From IMG/VR virus record IMGVR_UViG_3300029981_000026, positions 1 to 39,619 of that record: 39,619 nt of DNA. One strand, written 5' to 3'. Source of the DNA: a virus. Below are positions 15,152 to 26,400 of this stretch, one piece after another (the first letter of the stretch is position 1; every line of letters starts with the position of its first letter). The notes below the pieces were generated by a model. The model was not told where the DNA came from, searched no databases, and saw only the letters and a list, made by a program, of their open reading frames with translations. The position numbers and the translations under genes are program-made.

Positions 15152-15298
15152 TACATTTGTACGTGTTATTTAAAAAGTGAGATTTTTGCAATTTTAGTTA
15201 GATTTTTTATACGTCAAAGAGACAGAATGCTGTGAAGTATGTAAAGCTCAAAAAGAAAGCCATCTTTCCTATTCGTAGGTTAGATGGCTTATTTTTTT
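15152..15298 (+). promoter_or_regulatory. Promoter-like element leading to the shared terminator
   Basis: TACATTTG at 15152-15159 matches the Bacteroidetes -7 element, though the nearest upstream TTTG (15123-15126) is 25 bases away, wider than usual. If used, it would start a transcript of about 130 nt with no clear open frame that ends at the hairpin 15257-15290. This could be a short RNA between the convergent genes. A second -7-like match (TAAATTTG, 15119-15126) lies just upstream. Weak evidence. Confidence 0.25.
15257..15298. terminator. Bidirectional intrinsic terminator with UUCG tetraloop
   Basis: AAGCCATCT (15257-15265) pairs with AGATGGCTT (15282-15290). Inside, after a U-U internal loop, CCTA (15268-15271) pairs with TAGG (15276-15279) around a TTCG loop. 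The rightward strand continues with A and seven T. On the other strand the stem is followed by a T-rich run (complement of the A-rich 15249-15258), so it can also stop the leftward giant-gene transcript. Confidence 0.85.
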
Positions 15299-18200
15299 AA
15301 TTCAATTTTTCAAGATCGTCAACTTCTTTTTGTAATCGCTTAGCTCGTTTATCAGCAACTTCTTGATAGTGTTCTTTCAGTTCCTGAGCATTCATATCAT
15401 TTATTTTCTTACGTGCTGTCCAGTCTTGAAGCATGTTGTCATTATCTCCTAATAACTCCATAAACCATATAGCATCATATACTGGTCCAGTATAAGCAAA
15501 TAAACGCGTCCACTTCTTTTGTCCTGTCATAAGCCCCATGATGTTGTCTATAAGGCCTGACATTGGAACAATATTACTCTTTATGGAGTCATAGTTCGAA
15601 TAAGAAAGAAGTTCGCTATAAAGCCATGAAAGTTTGTCCTTATCTCTGTCACTCATTCCATTTGCTGCAAGCATGTTTATACCTACTAAAATAGAAGTAA
15701 AGAAAGTAGCACTAATCATTGACCGGGCAAGATTGTATTTTGTCATTGGGTCCATCTCTTCCAAATCAGAAAACTTCATATCCTTAGTACGAACAACTTT
15801 TACTACATCAGAAAGATAGTTCCACATAGAAGCAAGTGTTCCCTCTATCATAATTTGTTTCTTGATAGTTTCCCATTCATTATTTTCATTCAGTTCTGCA
15901 GTAACGTCGGCACCATAAGATGTCATTCTTCTACTACCAACTAAATTGAATATCTTCCCTGGCAAGAAAGTACGGAACTGAGTAAAGATACGACCCGAGA
16001 ATGTATTCCCTAAAAGCATCTTTTGATATTCATCCATAGCACCAATAATATACTTGTCAGCATACCATTTGAAACGAGTGTTTACTTCTTCAAAATCATA
16101 ACCCACTTCCATATTTTCAGTATCTTTTATGATACCTTGGTCAATCATCTGTTTTGTCTTTCTATCCCAGATAGCTTGTTCTTTACCACTGATCATTTTA
16201 CCCTCTTTATCAAAGTAACGAGTATCTTTCAACTTATCATATTTCAATGTATCAGTTGTCTTATCATAGGTATGAGCTTCATAAGAACCATCATGTATCA
16301 TAAATCCGACCATGGTAGTTAGTCTGGCCGCGATATCAGAATAGTAATTACCAATATGTGCCAGTTGTGATTGGAAAACGTTCTTATCAATATTTGTTGT
16401 AAAAAATGACTCAATAGCTTCCATCTCACTACCATTTACTAAACCAAACTTCTTACCTAGCGCCATAACTTTTTTATGGTTCATAGCAAGTTCAAGATTT
16501 GCTTTAGTCATATCTTCTGGAGTAGGAAAGTTCAATCGTTTATTTTCATCAGTAAACATATTAGCAGCCTTAGTAGACAATGCTTCTATGATTTGTGACT
16601 GAGTATTGAAATAAGCTGAACGTACCCATACAAGTGGACGATAACCAAGAGCCATGAAAGAATAAGCATTAGTGATATTCTTTACAATAGCTGCAGTCTT
16701 ATCAGTAGGATCATCTTGTGACTTTCCTTTGATAATTCTGTCAGAATATTCTTTCAAAAATTCATTAGTATATTTCGTTTGAATGTTATACTCTTCTTTT
16801 AATATCTGATTCCATTGAATAGCTTTATTCATGGCAGGGATCATTCTATTCTCAATCTCAATAGTACGAATGCTATCATCTACAAACATGCTAAATACAT
16901 ATTCTAAGTTCATAGTCTTTTTACCATAGAATTTCAAATCACCTTTGTATCTATTAGGTGTAGTACTGTCTGTTGGCATAAGTCCCATACGTATCATCTG
17001 TTGCTGTATAGACTGCTGAGATCGAAACCGTGAGTTCATATGTTGATAATTATCTGAAATCAAATCATTATCAATAGTCACATCTTCTATTCCGGACATA
17101 AACTCAGAAATAGCTATTTGATCCCACCCTTTACGAACCATCTCTTTGTATTTCTTGTCGCGGAATAACTCTTGTTTAGTCTTTTCCAAAACAGGAATAT
17201 GCCCTGGAACCATTTTACTCAATAACTCATTACGCAACTCTTCTTCTTTCTTTGGCGTTGACCGGCGCGAGTTATCATGCATTGCATTGGCAAGGTAACG
17301 TTCTTTTACTGTTTCAAGAATAAGGTCGGCCAGAGCAATATCTTCTGTAGTAAGTCCGGCTTTCTTAGCTTCTTCGACATTGTAAGATCCATACAATTGA
17401 TTATTGAGAATGATAGGAACAATATCACCTTTCTTATTCTTATCACTATCCTCAGTAAGCAATAACTCTCCTTTCTTGAATAAGTGACCAAATACTTTCT
17501 CGGGTTGATTACCGAGGATGTTTAATGACATACCACGCGATTCAAGTGATTTTGTCAGTGCATCATTAAACTTTGCTTTATAGTCATTCAATTGATTGAC
17601 AATAATAGATTTTGTTGCTTCGGCTTCTACAGAATAGTATTGAAGGATATCAGATTTAATATTGTGGATATTAGTAAACTTCAACCAAGTCTTATTGATA
17701 TCTTTTACTTGTCCGTTATTGATACCTACACCTTGTTTGAACCATACAAGATACTGAGTAATCAATTTGTGTTCCGGATTGTTTATCCAATTCTTGTCTT
17801 TTATCTCTATTGCCCGGGCACGATCGCTAAGTAGTTTGAAATGTTCATAACTGTTGAAGTTATCAGTCATAGCATTTTTCTGTACTTCATCCATATTCAA
17901 TGATTGATAGTAAGCAGCATAATACGTTTCTAGCTTATCTCTCCAACTCTGGTATATACTATCCTCATTCCATGCTTTATCATCGCTTAAAAGCTCTTGA
18001 AACCATTTATACGATAATGATTTTTCATCCATGACAGCTTGTACTGATGGAAGAGTAAATAAATCTCTACCATTGGCCATTGCTTGATGAAGAGTAGAAA
18101 GCATACGTGGTTGAATAGAAGTACCATTAAAACCAATAACACCATAGCGACGTAAGGTAAGTTTCTTATTATTCTCTTGAGCAAGTTTATTCATGCCGGC

Positions 18201-20474
18201 AATAGTCACTCCGAGTAATACTTGTCGTATATCTCCCTGACTATTGCTCATATTAAACTTACGACCTTTTTCTGATTTGTCATTACCTAAGTTTGAAGCA
18301 AGTGATTTCTTATGTGAATCCATAAGGTTATCTTGAAACCCAAGAACGGAACCGGTTAAGTCAATAAGTGATACATCAACTTTGCTGTCAGACATAGTAT
18401 GTACTATCACAATAGGATTAAAACCAACAATAGCATCATTGTATAATGGTGCCAGCGCTTGTACGTTTGTCATATCCCGATAGTTCATAACAGTAGTCAT
18501 AGGTTCGTTTATACCAAGCAATTTAATAGAACGAACAATGTTCTCAACTACTGTATCAGAGAAACCATATTCAGAGAAAGTATCTTGAATAAGTGTTTCA
18601 AGTGGAACAGAAGTATCTGAGATATGCTTATTAAGTATTTCGACAATATTGTTGTTGAATGAGTTCATCATCTGCTGACGACGTACTAGCATTTCATTCT
18701 TTATACTGGCCATAACTTCATTGTCCGGCATACTATTAGGATAACTATACATCTTACCATAGTCAACATAGATACGATCCTTATCTCTTTGCCAAAGGTT
18801 CGCAAATATGTTTTCAACCATCTTTTCTTTTGCTTCCGGATTTTCAAAGTTAAGTTGTCCGTACTCTTCATTGTTGATAAGGAATGGAACTACCTCAGCG
18901 ACATTCTCAATAGGCTTAAATCCTATATCAGCTTCATAGAAACCATCACTATAATAGTTCTTCAATAACTGTTCTACCTCTACCGGCCCAAAATCAATAA
19001 TCTTTCTACCATTAAGAATATCTTCTGTCAATGCATTGAAAATGTCATTCAATGTACCTTTCTCAAAGTTTACATTATCAAGTGCTGAGTTAGCAGTTAT
19101 TTTACCAGATACTAGATTACCTATTGAAGAGAATAAGCTACTGACAATATCATATACTTTTCTGAATATATCTTTTGATCGAATAGAAGATACATAGCGA
19201 TTGTTACGAGCAAGAAACTTGTTTACTTCTTTCTGTGAAGTCATACCACTTACTGCAGCAGCATATTCATAGAGTTGATGAACCTCGTCAAGCTGCCAAT
19301 ACTTTTTGCGTATCGAGTCCATGATTTCTTTATTGTCTGCAATTGAATCACGTACTTTACTCATAAACTGATTGTACTTATATCCATCAGTCATTTCAAG
19401 AACGTGAATCCATACGTGTGTAAGCTCATGAATAGGAGTATCAACATTCATTGATTGAGTATTCAAGTGTATTCCGGTAGCATCTACCCACGCGCGATCA
19501 GTAGCATGTTCGGTATTACGTGTTGTCTCAAAACTTTCAACTTGTATTTTAAATCCCGGTACCGCTTTCTCCAATGAATGAATAAACGAATTAGTCTTTT
19601 CTGCTGTTGCAATAAACTCTTTACGTAGCTTGTAGTCTTTAATACCTTCCGTTTCTGCCACTTTCTCCCCTATCTGAATAGATTTACCCGACTTAGTGAT
19701 AATGTTGTCATTTTCGTCAAGTATGTAATCATTTTCTGATATAGTATTCTTAGCAACAAATTTTTTGAATCCAGTAATATCTAATTCAGAACCTAATTGA
19801 TATACATCATTCTTAGTATATATAGATAAAACTTGATTACCCGCATCTAATCCAACAACAGTATCACTATTATCAATTAATTTATCAATATCTATATTTT
19901 TATTTACCCATAAATTTTCTCTTTCAGTTTCTCTTCCGCTTTTATCTATAAGTTCAGCATCTAATTCAATATTGTATTTCCTTAAATCAAGTACATTGTT
20001 TGAATTTATGATAAATGGTTTTACATTTTTACCAAATACTTTAGCATAATTTTCATCCGGTGTAAAGTATTTCCCATTTTTATTATTTTCGTTTTCACCT
20101 CTAAATAATATTTCTTTGTTTTTGCTATCAGGGAATATACTTTCAATATATTTTGAATATTGTTGCTTAGTTCCAATAGTACTAAGTTTATCATTATCAT
20201 TAAATAATTGATCAACTCCATTTTTAATCTTAGTTGTATCTTGACCACTGAGAACAGAAAACTTTTCAGTAAACATATTCGCGCGATACTTCACTGCTTT
20301 ATCTACACCATAGCGTTCCACTAACTGCTGGTATATTAAAGATGGATTCCCATCAGCCGTTAAGCTGACAGGATTACCATTGTTCTTTGCATAGATAGTA
20401 TGTGCTTTACCATCTCCGACGATTGCTGATAAGGCTTTGTATTCCTTATCATTTTTGTTAGGACATTTACTCAT
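15297..20474 (-). CDS. Large polyvalent phage protein: ART-like domain plus zincin metallopeptidase (1725 aa)
   Basis: Domains from the N-terminus: an ADP-ribosyltransferase-like segment (about 120-225, RG at 125-126, YFTPDENYAKVFG), a zincin protease with HELTH at 349-353 and a probable third ligand Glu403 in YEYAAAVSG, then about 1200 residues of mostly helical sequence without a recognised catalytic motif. The C-terminal 200 residues have hydrophobic helices (about 1580-1610 and 1660-1690) typical of the tail of polyvalent proteins. Established knowledge: such multi-domain proteins are packaged in virions and delivered with DNA. The ATG at 20474 is eight bases after the stop of the giant gene, so both are on one leftward transcript. 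The stop overlaps the terminator T-run. Confidence 0.75.
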   Translation of the reverse strand: MSKCPNKNDKEYKALSAIVGDGKAHTIYAKNNGNPVSLTADGNPSLIYQQLVERYGVDKAVKYRANMFTEKFSVLSGQDTTKIKNGVDQLFNDNDKLSTIGTKQQYSKYIESIFPDSKNKEILFRGENENNKNGKYFTPDENYAKVFGKNVKPFIINSNNVLDLRKYNIELDAELIDKSGRETERENLWVNKNIDIDKLIDNSDTVVGLDAGNQVLSIYTKNDVYQLGSELDITGFKKFVAKNTISENDYILDENDNIITKSGKSIQIGEKVAETEGIKDYKLRKEFIATAEKTNSFIHSLEKAVPGFKIQVESFETTRNTEHATDRAWVDATGIHLNTQSMNVDTPIHELTHVWIHVLEMTDGYKYNQFMSKVRDSIADNKEIMDSIRKKYWQLDEVHQLYEYAAAVSGMTSQKEVNKFLARNNRYVSSIRSKDIFRKVYDIVSSLFSSIGNLVSGKITANSALDNVNFEKGTLNDIFNALTEDILNGRKIIDFGPVEVEQLLKNYYSDGFYEADIGFKPIENVAEVVPFLINNEEYGQLNFENPEAKEKMVENIFANLWQRDKDRIYVDYGKMYSYPNSMPDNEVMASIKNEMLVRRQQMMNSFNNNIVEILNKHISDTSVPLETLIQDTFSEYGFSDTVVENIVRSIKLLGINEPMTTVMNYRDMTNVQALAPLYNDAIVGFNPIVIVHTMSDSKVDVSLIDLTGSVLGFQDNLMDSHKKSLASNLGNDKSEKGRKFNMSNSQGDIRQVLLGVTIAGMNKLAQENNKKLTLRRYGVIGFNGTSIQPRMLSTLHQAMANGRDLFTLPSVQAVMDEKSLSYKWFQELLSDDKAWNEDSIYQSWRDKLETYYAAYYQSLNMDEVQKNAMTDNFNSYEHFKLLSDRARAIEIKDKNWINNPEHKLITQYLVWFKQGVGINNGQVKDINKTWLKFTNIHNIKSDILQYYSVEAEATKSIIVNQLNDYKAKFNDALTKSLESRGMSLNILGNQPEKVFGHLFKKGELLLTEDSDKNKKGDIVPIILNNQLYGSYNVEEAKKAGLTTEDIALADLILETVKERYLANAMHDNSRRSTPKKEEELRNELLSKMVPGHIPVLEKTKQELFRDKKYKEMVRKGWDQIAISEFMSGIEDVTIDNDLISDNYQHMNSRFRSQQSIQQQMIRMGLMPTDSTTPNRYKGDLKFYGKKTMNLEYVFSMFVDDSIRTIEIENRMIPAMNKAIQWNQILKEEYNIQTKYTNEFLKEYSDRIIKGKSQDDPTDKTAAIVKNITNAYSFMALGYRPLVWVRSAYFNTQSQIIEALSTKAANMFTDENKRLNFPTPEDMTKANLELAMNHKKVMALGKKFGLVNGSEMEAIESFFTTNIDKNVFQSQLAHIGNYYSDIAARLTTMVGFMIHDGSYEAHTYDKTTDTLKYDKLKDTRYFDKEGKMISGKEQAIWDRKTKQMIDQGIIKDTENMEVGYDFEEVNTRFKWYADKYIIGAMDEYQKMLLGNTFSGRIFTQFRTFLPGKIFNLVGSRRMTSYGADVTAELNENNEWETIKKQIMIEGTLASMWNYLSDVVKVVRTKDMKFSDLEEMDPMTKYNLARSMISATFFTSILVGINMLAANGMSDRDKDKLSWLYSELLSYSNYDSIKSNIVPMSGLIDNIMGLMTGQKKWTRLFAYTGPVYDAIWFMELLGDNDNMLQDWTARKKINDMNAQELKEHYQEVADKRAKRLQKEVDDLEKLN
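19320..19445 (-). other. Zincin metallopeptidase motif HELTH (1725-aa protein)
   Basis: His349, Glu350 and His353 (HELTH) follow a strand-turn (NTQSMNVDTPI) and are followed by a helix and, about 50 residues on, Glu403 in a helix (LYEYAAAVSG). This is the gluzincin-like HExxH...E arrangement. It could mature virion proteins or cut a host protein after injection. Confidence 0.7.
19800..20117 (-). other. ART-like domain (residues 120-225 of the 1725-aa protein)
   Basis: The pattern of phage ART-PolyVal domains is visible: strand with Arg-Gly (ILFRGENE), the FTP turn and helix (YFTPDENYAKVFG), a strand ending in VLDL, and a last strand pair VVGLDAGNQVLSIY. In the family the position after DAGx is normally the catalytic Glu; here it is Gln214. 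The domain may therefore be inactive or use another residue. Target unknown. Confidence 0.5.
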
Positions 20475-20482
20475 AGAATTGA

Positions 20483-23400
20483 TTATTTACATTTATTTTT
20501 TTCATCATTATTATCTGACTCATTATCTTGTGCCGGAGTACCAATAGCGGGTTCACCTTCTGCAACTTCTTTCTTGCTATCTTTCTTTGCTATCTCACTA
20601 TCGAATAGTTCAAGTGATCCTTCCAATGTATTCAACATTTCAGAACGTTTGCTTTCTGTTGCTTTCATCTCAGCACGTACTGCCGGATTAATCATTTCAA
20701 CAATAGCACTACGAGCAACCTTTCCATAAGTAGTAATCCCTACTGACATATCTTCAACTTCTTTATTGAAAGTAGTTTTCTGATTAGCTAAGAAATCAGT
20801 TGATGAAATCTTACTAGTAAGTTGTTCCACCATGTTCTTTCCTTGACTACTGATATAAGCCAATGCACGTGCTTGTACTAATGCTTTTACTATCAATGAT
20901 TGTTTGAAATTGAGTTGTGCCATAGCAATCTTTATTTGCTTAATCTCATTGGCATTCTTCTCAGTTTCCACAACTTGAACATCATCAACTAAATTACGAA
21001 TATATTTATTGATTTTGTTTCTTCTGTGTTCTTCATTTTGATAGTTCTTCAAGTCCCAAGGAAAGTTCTTTGTCTTTTCTCCGATAGTACTTAATACTTT
21101 GTATTTGTAAGCATCAAGAACCTCATTGATAGAATTGAATTTGTTCTTATTGTCAAAAATTGATATACGAGTTTCAACACCATCATTTGTAAGAGTATTT
21201 ATGTTCAACTGACTTAAGAACATATTCCCTTTTACTTTGTATTCCATTGGTTTTGTAACTTCATTCTCAGTAAGTGAAGTAGCATTCGGATCAAAAATAG
21301 AATGTTGTAATGTTCCCTCCTTAAGTTGAATCCTATTGTTACGTTTCTGAGTATCCATTTCCTTTTGTTCCATACGATAAGTGATATCTGAATCGTTAGC
21401 AAGACGATATTCAAAATTAGTTCCTTTTACTTTAATAACACGTATTAATTTTCCACTTCTTGTATATAGAAATTGTCCTTCCGATACCCATGCACGTGAA
21501 CCTTGATGTAATATCAAATCATTATTATCCCGATTAGCAAGACTAAGATTGTATTCTTCTTCCGGTGTAGTCTGAAATGAGCGTAATTCAGAAGTCATAT
21601 TCTCTCCGGCCATAGTAGACATACCTAAAGAAGTAATGTTTCCAAATACTTCATAAGCATTGTTATCATTCAGTTTTAAATTTATTCTATGTCCGGTGTT
21701 TACTTTCTCACCATCTATAGTTTTTGTCTCAAACTGATAAGCATACTTAGGACTATTTTCATTTACTACTGCTTTTGGACTTAGATATTGTGCAAACTCA
21801 GGTTGTAATCCAAGATAGTCATAGATACGCTCACGAATGTCTGAATTGAATGTAACGGACTTTCTGTACTTATTTGGTACAAGACTATCAAGACCAAGAG
21901 AAGAGCGCAATTCGGCGTATGTATCGTTATACACTTTGCTTATTGGTCCTTTGTAGAAATCTACACCTATCACTTGAAGTAAACCACCTTGACGATATGA
22001 CATTCTATTGGCAATAATCTCATAGTTGATAAGCATTTCTTTATATTCTTTTGGAAGAGAATTAAAGTAGTCTTTCAACTGAGCAACGCGCTGTTCTGTC
22101 ATTTCTTTAGTATTGACATCAAGTAATAATTTCACATCAAACTTACCACCAATAGTAAATAGTTTGATAAGAGGATTAACTGCAAATCTTATCCATTCTT
22201 CTGCCGGCAACTCACTTTGTACTGTCTTATTCAAATAATCAATATTATCAGAATGCTCAACAATATCCATCATAAATTGAGGAAAGTTCTTTACAAATGA
22301 TTGTCTATCAAAAAGACTTGATAAATCCAAGTTCTGTGATGGGTTTTCATAAGTATTACCAACAGCTTGATAGATATACTGACCTTTCATGATAGCACTT
22401 TCTCCAATGGTAGCATAGTACTTGTCAAGCATAATATCGTTTATCGCGGTACTTACTGCAGCGACTTCACCACCGAAGTTCAGTGTTGTTCTATTCTGTA
22501 ATTTCAAGAATGATTTTACAACATCTTTTTCAATAGCTTCATTATCGGCCATAAATGACTGTTTAGTGATAAGTTCTTGACGATACAGTTCTTGCAAGAT
22601 ATAATCAATCTGAGGTAAGTTCTTGATAAGTTTACCCATATTAATTTCATTAGCTACCAATTGTTCTTGGGAGAACATAAAAGCTTTTTTCTTTTCATCT
22701 TGTTCTTTATTGTAAGCATCATTGTTTATGGTATAGTAAGCCATATGTTTAGCAACATTCATATCACTTGCCGGATTAGAATTGTATTCTTGCAATGACA
22801 TACCAATAGTTTGTTGTACGGTATTAATCATTGTTCTGAAATCCTTATCCAATGAAGGAATACCATTACGCATTCCCATGATAGTAGAAAGACGATACAA
22901 AGCATCTGCGGTAACACTAAGCTTAGGAACCATTTTCATGTAACGTAAACCTTGTATGTCGGTCCTGGCAATATTTATGTTTGCACGAGAACGCACCATT
23001 AGTTTTAATTCATTAGCAACTTCTGTAGAAATGCTATCCAAGTCTTTAATATCAAAATTCGATACATCAGTTTTATCAAAAACAATTTTATTGTTCTTAT
23101 AAGTAAATAGGTTTTCATCATCAAATCCATTATCTTTTTTCCATTGTTGAAGTAATTGTTCTTTATCTGATCCAGTAAAGTCATAAGGACTATTTTTGAA
23201 TGCTTCTTTATTGTTTTTATAATATGAAGTAAGTTCTTTCATTAGAAGATCATCAATAGACTGTTGTAATAATACATCAGTTGTTTCAAGTTCTAATGAA
23301 TACTTTTCTGTATCATGAACATTACTTTTCCATGATAGTCCTTTTGATTCTAACCATTGAGATACATTGGTATTATTGAAATGTTCAATACGAGAAGCTA

Positions 23401-26400
23401 TTTTATCCACTTCTGTTGAGGCCATCTTCCAAAGATTGAAGTCAGCACTCTTAGTCATTATAGAAGTCTTACCAGAGTAAGTATGGAATAGATTACGTAT
23501 ATTCTTGTTATTAAAGAAATCATACACTTCACTATTATTCATACCATTCAATTTCAGTACTGCAAGAATATTGATACCAACCGGACTAATTGCGTAGTTC
23601 GCGAATGTATTGTTCTTGGCATTATCCAATGCTCCTTGTCCCCATGTTCCTAGTTCAATAACAAAACCATTCAGACCGGTCTTGATTTTACCTTTAGGTG
23701 CATTCTCATTGATAAAGTTTTGTATTCCAGAATGGGTACCAGTTTCTACAAACTTATTTACTGAGCTTGAAATAATAATGGACGATACTGTCAATGAATT
23801 AGCAAGAATACCAATAGCATCAGCACCGGCTTTATTTCTTGAATACGATTCATAGATAGAACGAATAGAGTTGTTCTGTAAATTATCTACTAATTTTTCT
23901 TTCTGTTTCATCACTTCATTAATCTTATCTAATGAAGAGGTAAGGAATAAAGACTCTTGATTGCCACTATGAAGCGTAATAGTGTTACGTAAGGCATTCA
24001 TTTTGTTTCTATGACCATCTGCACCTTTTTGAATAATATGGCCTTTAGAATCAAGAGAATTAGAATACATTGTCAATGCATCAATATCATAATCGGAGTC
24101 ATTACGTAATGTCATACCCGTTGGGATATAAACCACGTTACCACCATTATGAAACATTGCTGTTTTGAACACACCACCCGATCCTAAGAACGTTGCCGGA
24201 ACACGTGATAAGAATGAAGTATTTGATTCTTCAAAATCTTTCAATAATTGTTGTGCTTCAGTAAGAATTTGTTCGAGTATTTCACCACTACCCATTAATG
24301 CAGCAATTACTTTGTCTGGATTAGCCAGGTCAGTAGATTGCAGTTCCATTGAATTGATAGCTTCTAAGATTGATTCATTAGTAGCATTTACTTCTGATTG
24401 TAATTCCTCAGTAGTCATTTCTCTAGTACTATCAATCAAGTTAGCAATACGTTTACTGATAAAACGCTTTCCATCATTATCAACAGAAGGATTTATAAGT
24501 TCATCAACATACGTTTCTATTTTCAAGTTTTTGATAGCTTTACGTATCATTGGTGAGTCTACAAATGCACTCCATTGATTCAATGACATATCAGCATCCT
24601 CAGATAGACCGGCCATTAATTTATCATATAAATTAGAACTGTCCAATGCAATTCTTTCAGTACCCAAATTGATATGTTGAATGTCTATCAATGATTCATT
24701 ACTTCTATGACCATATACTTTAGCATATACATTTGGCATGGAGATATGACCAACAGTAGTTTTACCATTTACGATATTCATATCTTGTAATCGTTGCATA
24801 GTAAATCCTGCAGCAGCGAGTTCTTGATTCATAGCATCACTATTATATTCATCAAATGAATAGTCACGATAATTTGTACCGGGTCTTAATTCATTAATAG
24901 CATCATTACGAGAATATATCTTACCATCACGTACAAACTCTTCTAAGTACTCTCCAACAGTTTGTGTAAGACGAATACCTTTTGTTCTTGCTTGAATAGA
25001 TTGATTGGCCATGTTACGGTATGACTGTAGTACTTTAGAACGCATCATAGGCAATTGCATAGAAACATCCATATCACTGAATAATTCAATGAATGCCATA
25101 TCTTGTCCAGAAGTACGCAAGCTATTTACTACACGATCACGCATAAAGTCCATCAATTGTTTTATTGCTGGATCAATTTCTGATTTTTGTTGTTCGGTAA
25201 GTGTAGAAACATCATACTTAGACCAATCAATATTTTTGAATTGTTTTGCAGCTTCTACTTCTCCATACTTAGATATTGATTCTTCAAGTTCTTTACGTAA
25301 TGCTGTTTGAAGTCCTTGTTTGTTCTCCATATAAGCACTGTAAAGACTTGATATCTCAGGATTATTACTAACACCTAAACCGGTAGCATCTTGTTGTGAT
25401 GGTGCTGCCTGCAGTTTTGCATTGATATCAGTATCTTGTGATGGATTCATTACTATCTTAGTCTTGGTATTATCCACAACATCCATGTTTAATGGCTGAC
25501 TGTAATCAACGTCATTTAAGGCATCGTAAGTATTGACTGAGGTAACTGAACCTTTCTGTGTAGATACTGGCGCCATGAAAGCCACAATGCTATTGTACAT
25601 GTGTCCGGCACGTTCTATACCATCAGGATTAATAGTTATTCTATCTTGATAGTATTGTTGGTTATCTATCCAGTTCATCATATCTACAATGATGTCATTA
25701 AACTCTTTTTGATTGTTTTTATCATCATACAATTCTTTGAACTTATCAGTAAATGAAAGTTTGTTTTCATTAAATGATTCTTCACCAACCCTAGCAACTA
25801 ACTGACGATCTGTTTCAGCAAGCATACGCATAAACATATTTCGGTAGTAGGTATGTTGCATATCAAAACCAGTAATGACTTTATCCCCACGTTTAATCTG
25901 TGAGTAAGTACCATCAGCTCTTCGAAAGTTAGTAAGACCTTTATACATGGAAGCATTACCAATTACTGTTTTAGTACCACCAATAGAGTTTAAGGTCTGC
26001 AAGTAATGGAATGGATTAATAGTTATCTGACCATCTTCCGGTTTCATCATATTACCATTATTTGCCAATACTTTTTGACCATCAATTTCTTGATAAGTAT
26101 TACCACCATCAACCATATTATCCCTATAGAATACAATAGGACTTTCTGTAGTCAATGTAGGTGTATGTAATTGATATCTTACATTATTCTGTACAACTTC
26201 TTTCGTTCCTTGGGTAAGTACACTTTGTGCCGGTGTATGAATAGGACCATTACGTTTTACCTTATCAAGATAGTTCTTGAAAGAGAATGGATTCAATGAA
26301 AAATCATCAATATGATTATTGGCAAACATAGTAGCCATATAGAAACCAAACATAGGTTGATTAAAACGTATCTCTGATTTTTCAAGTTGTTGATAATACG

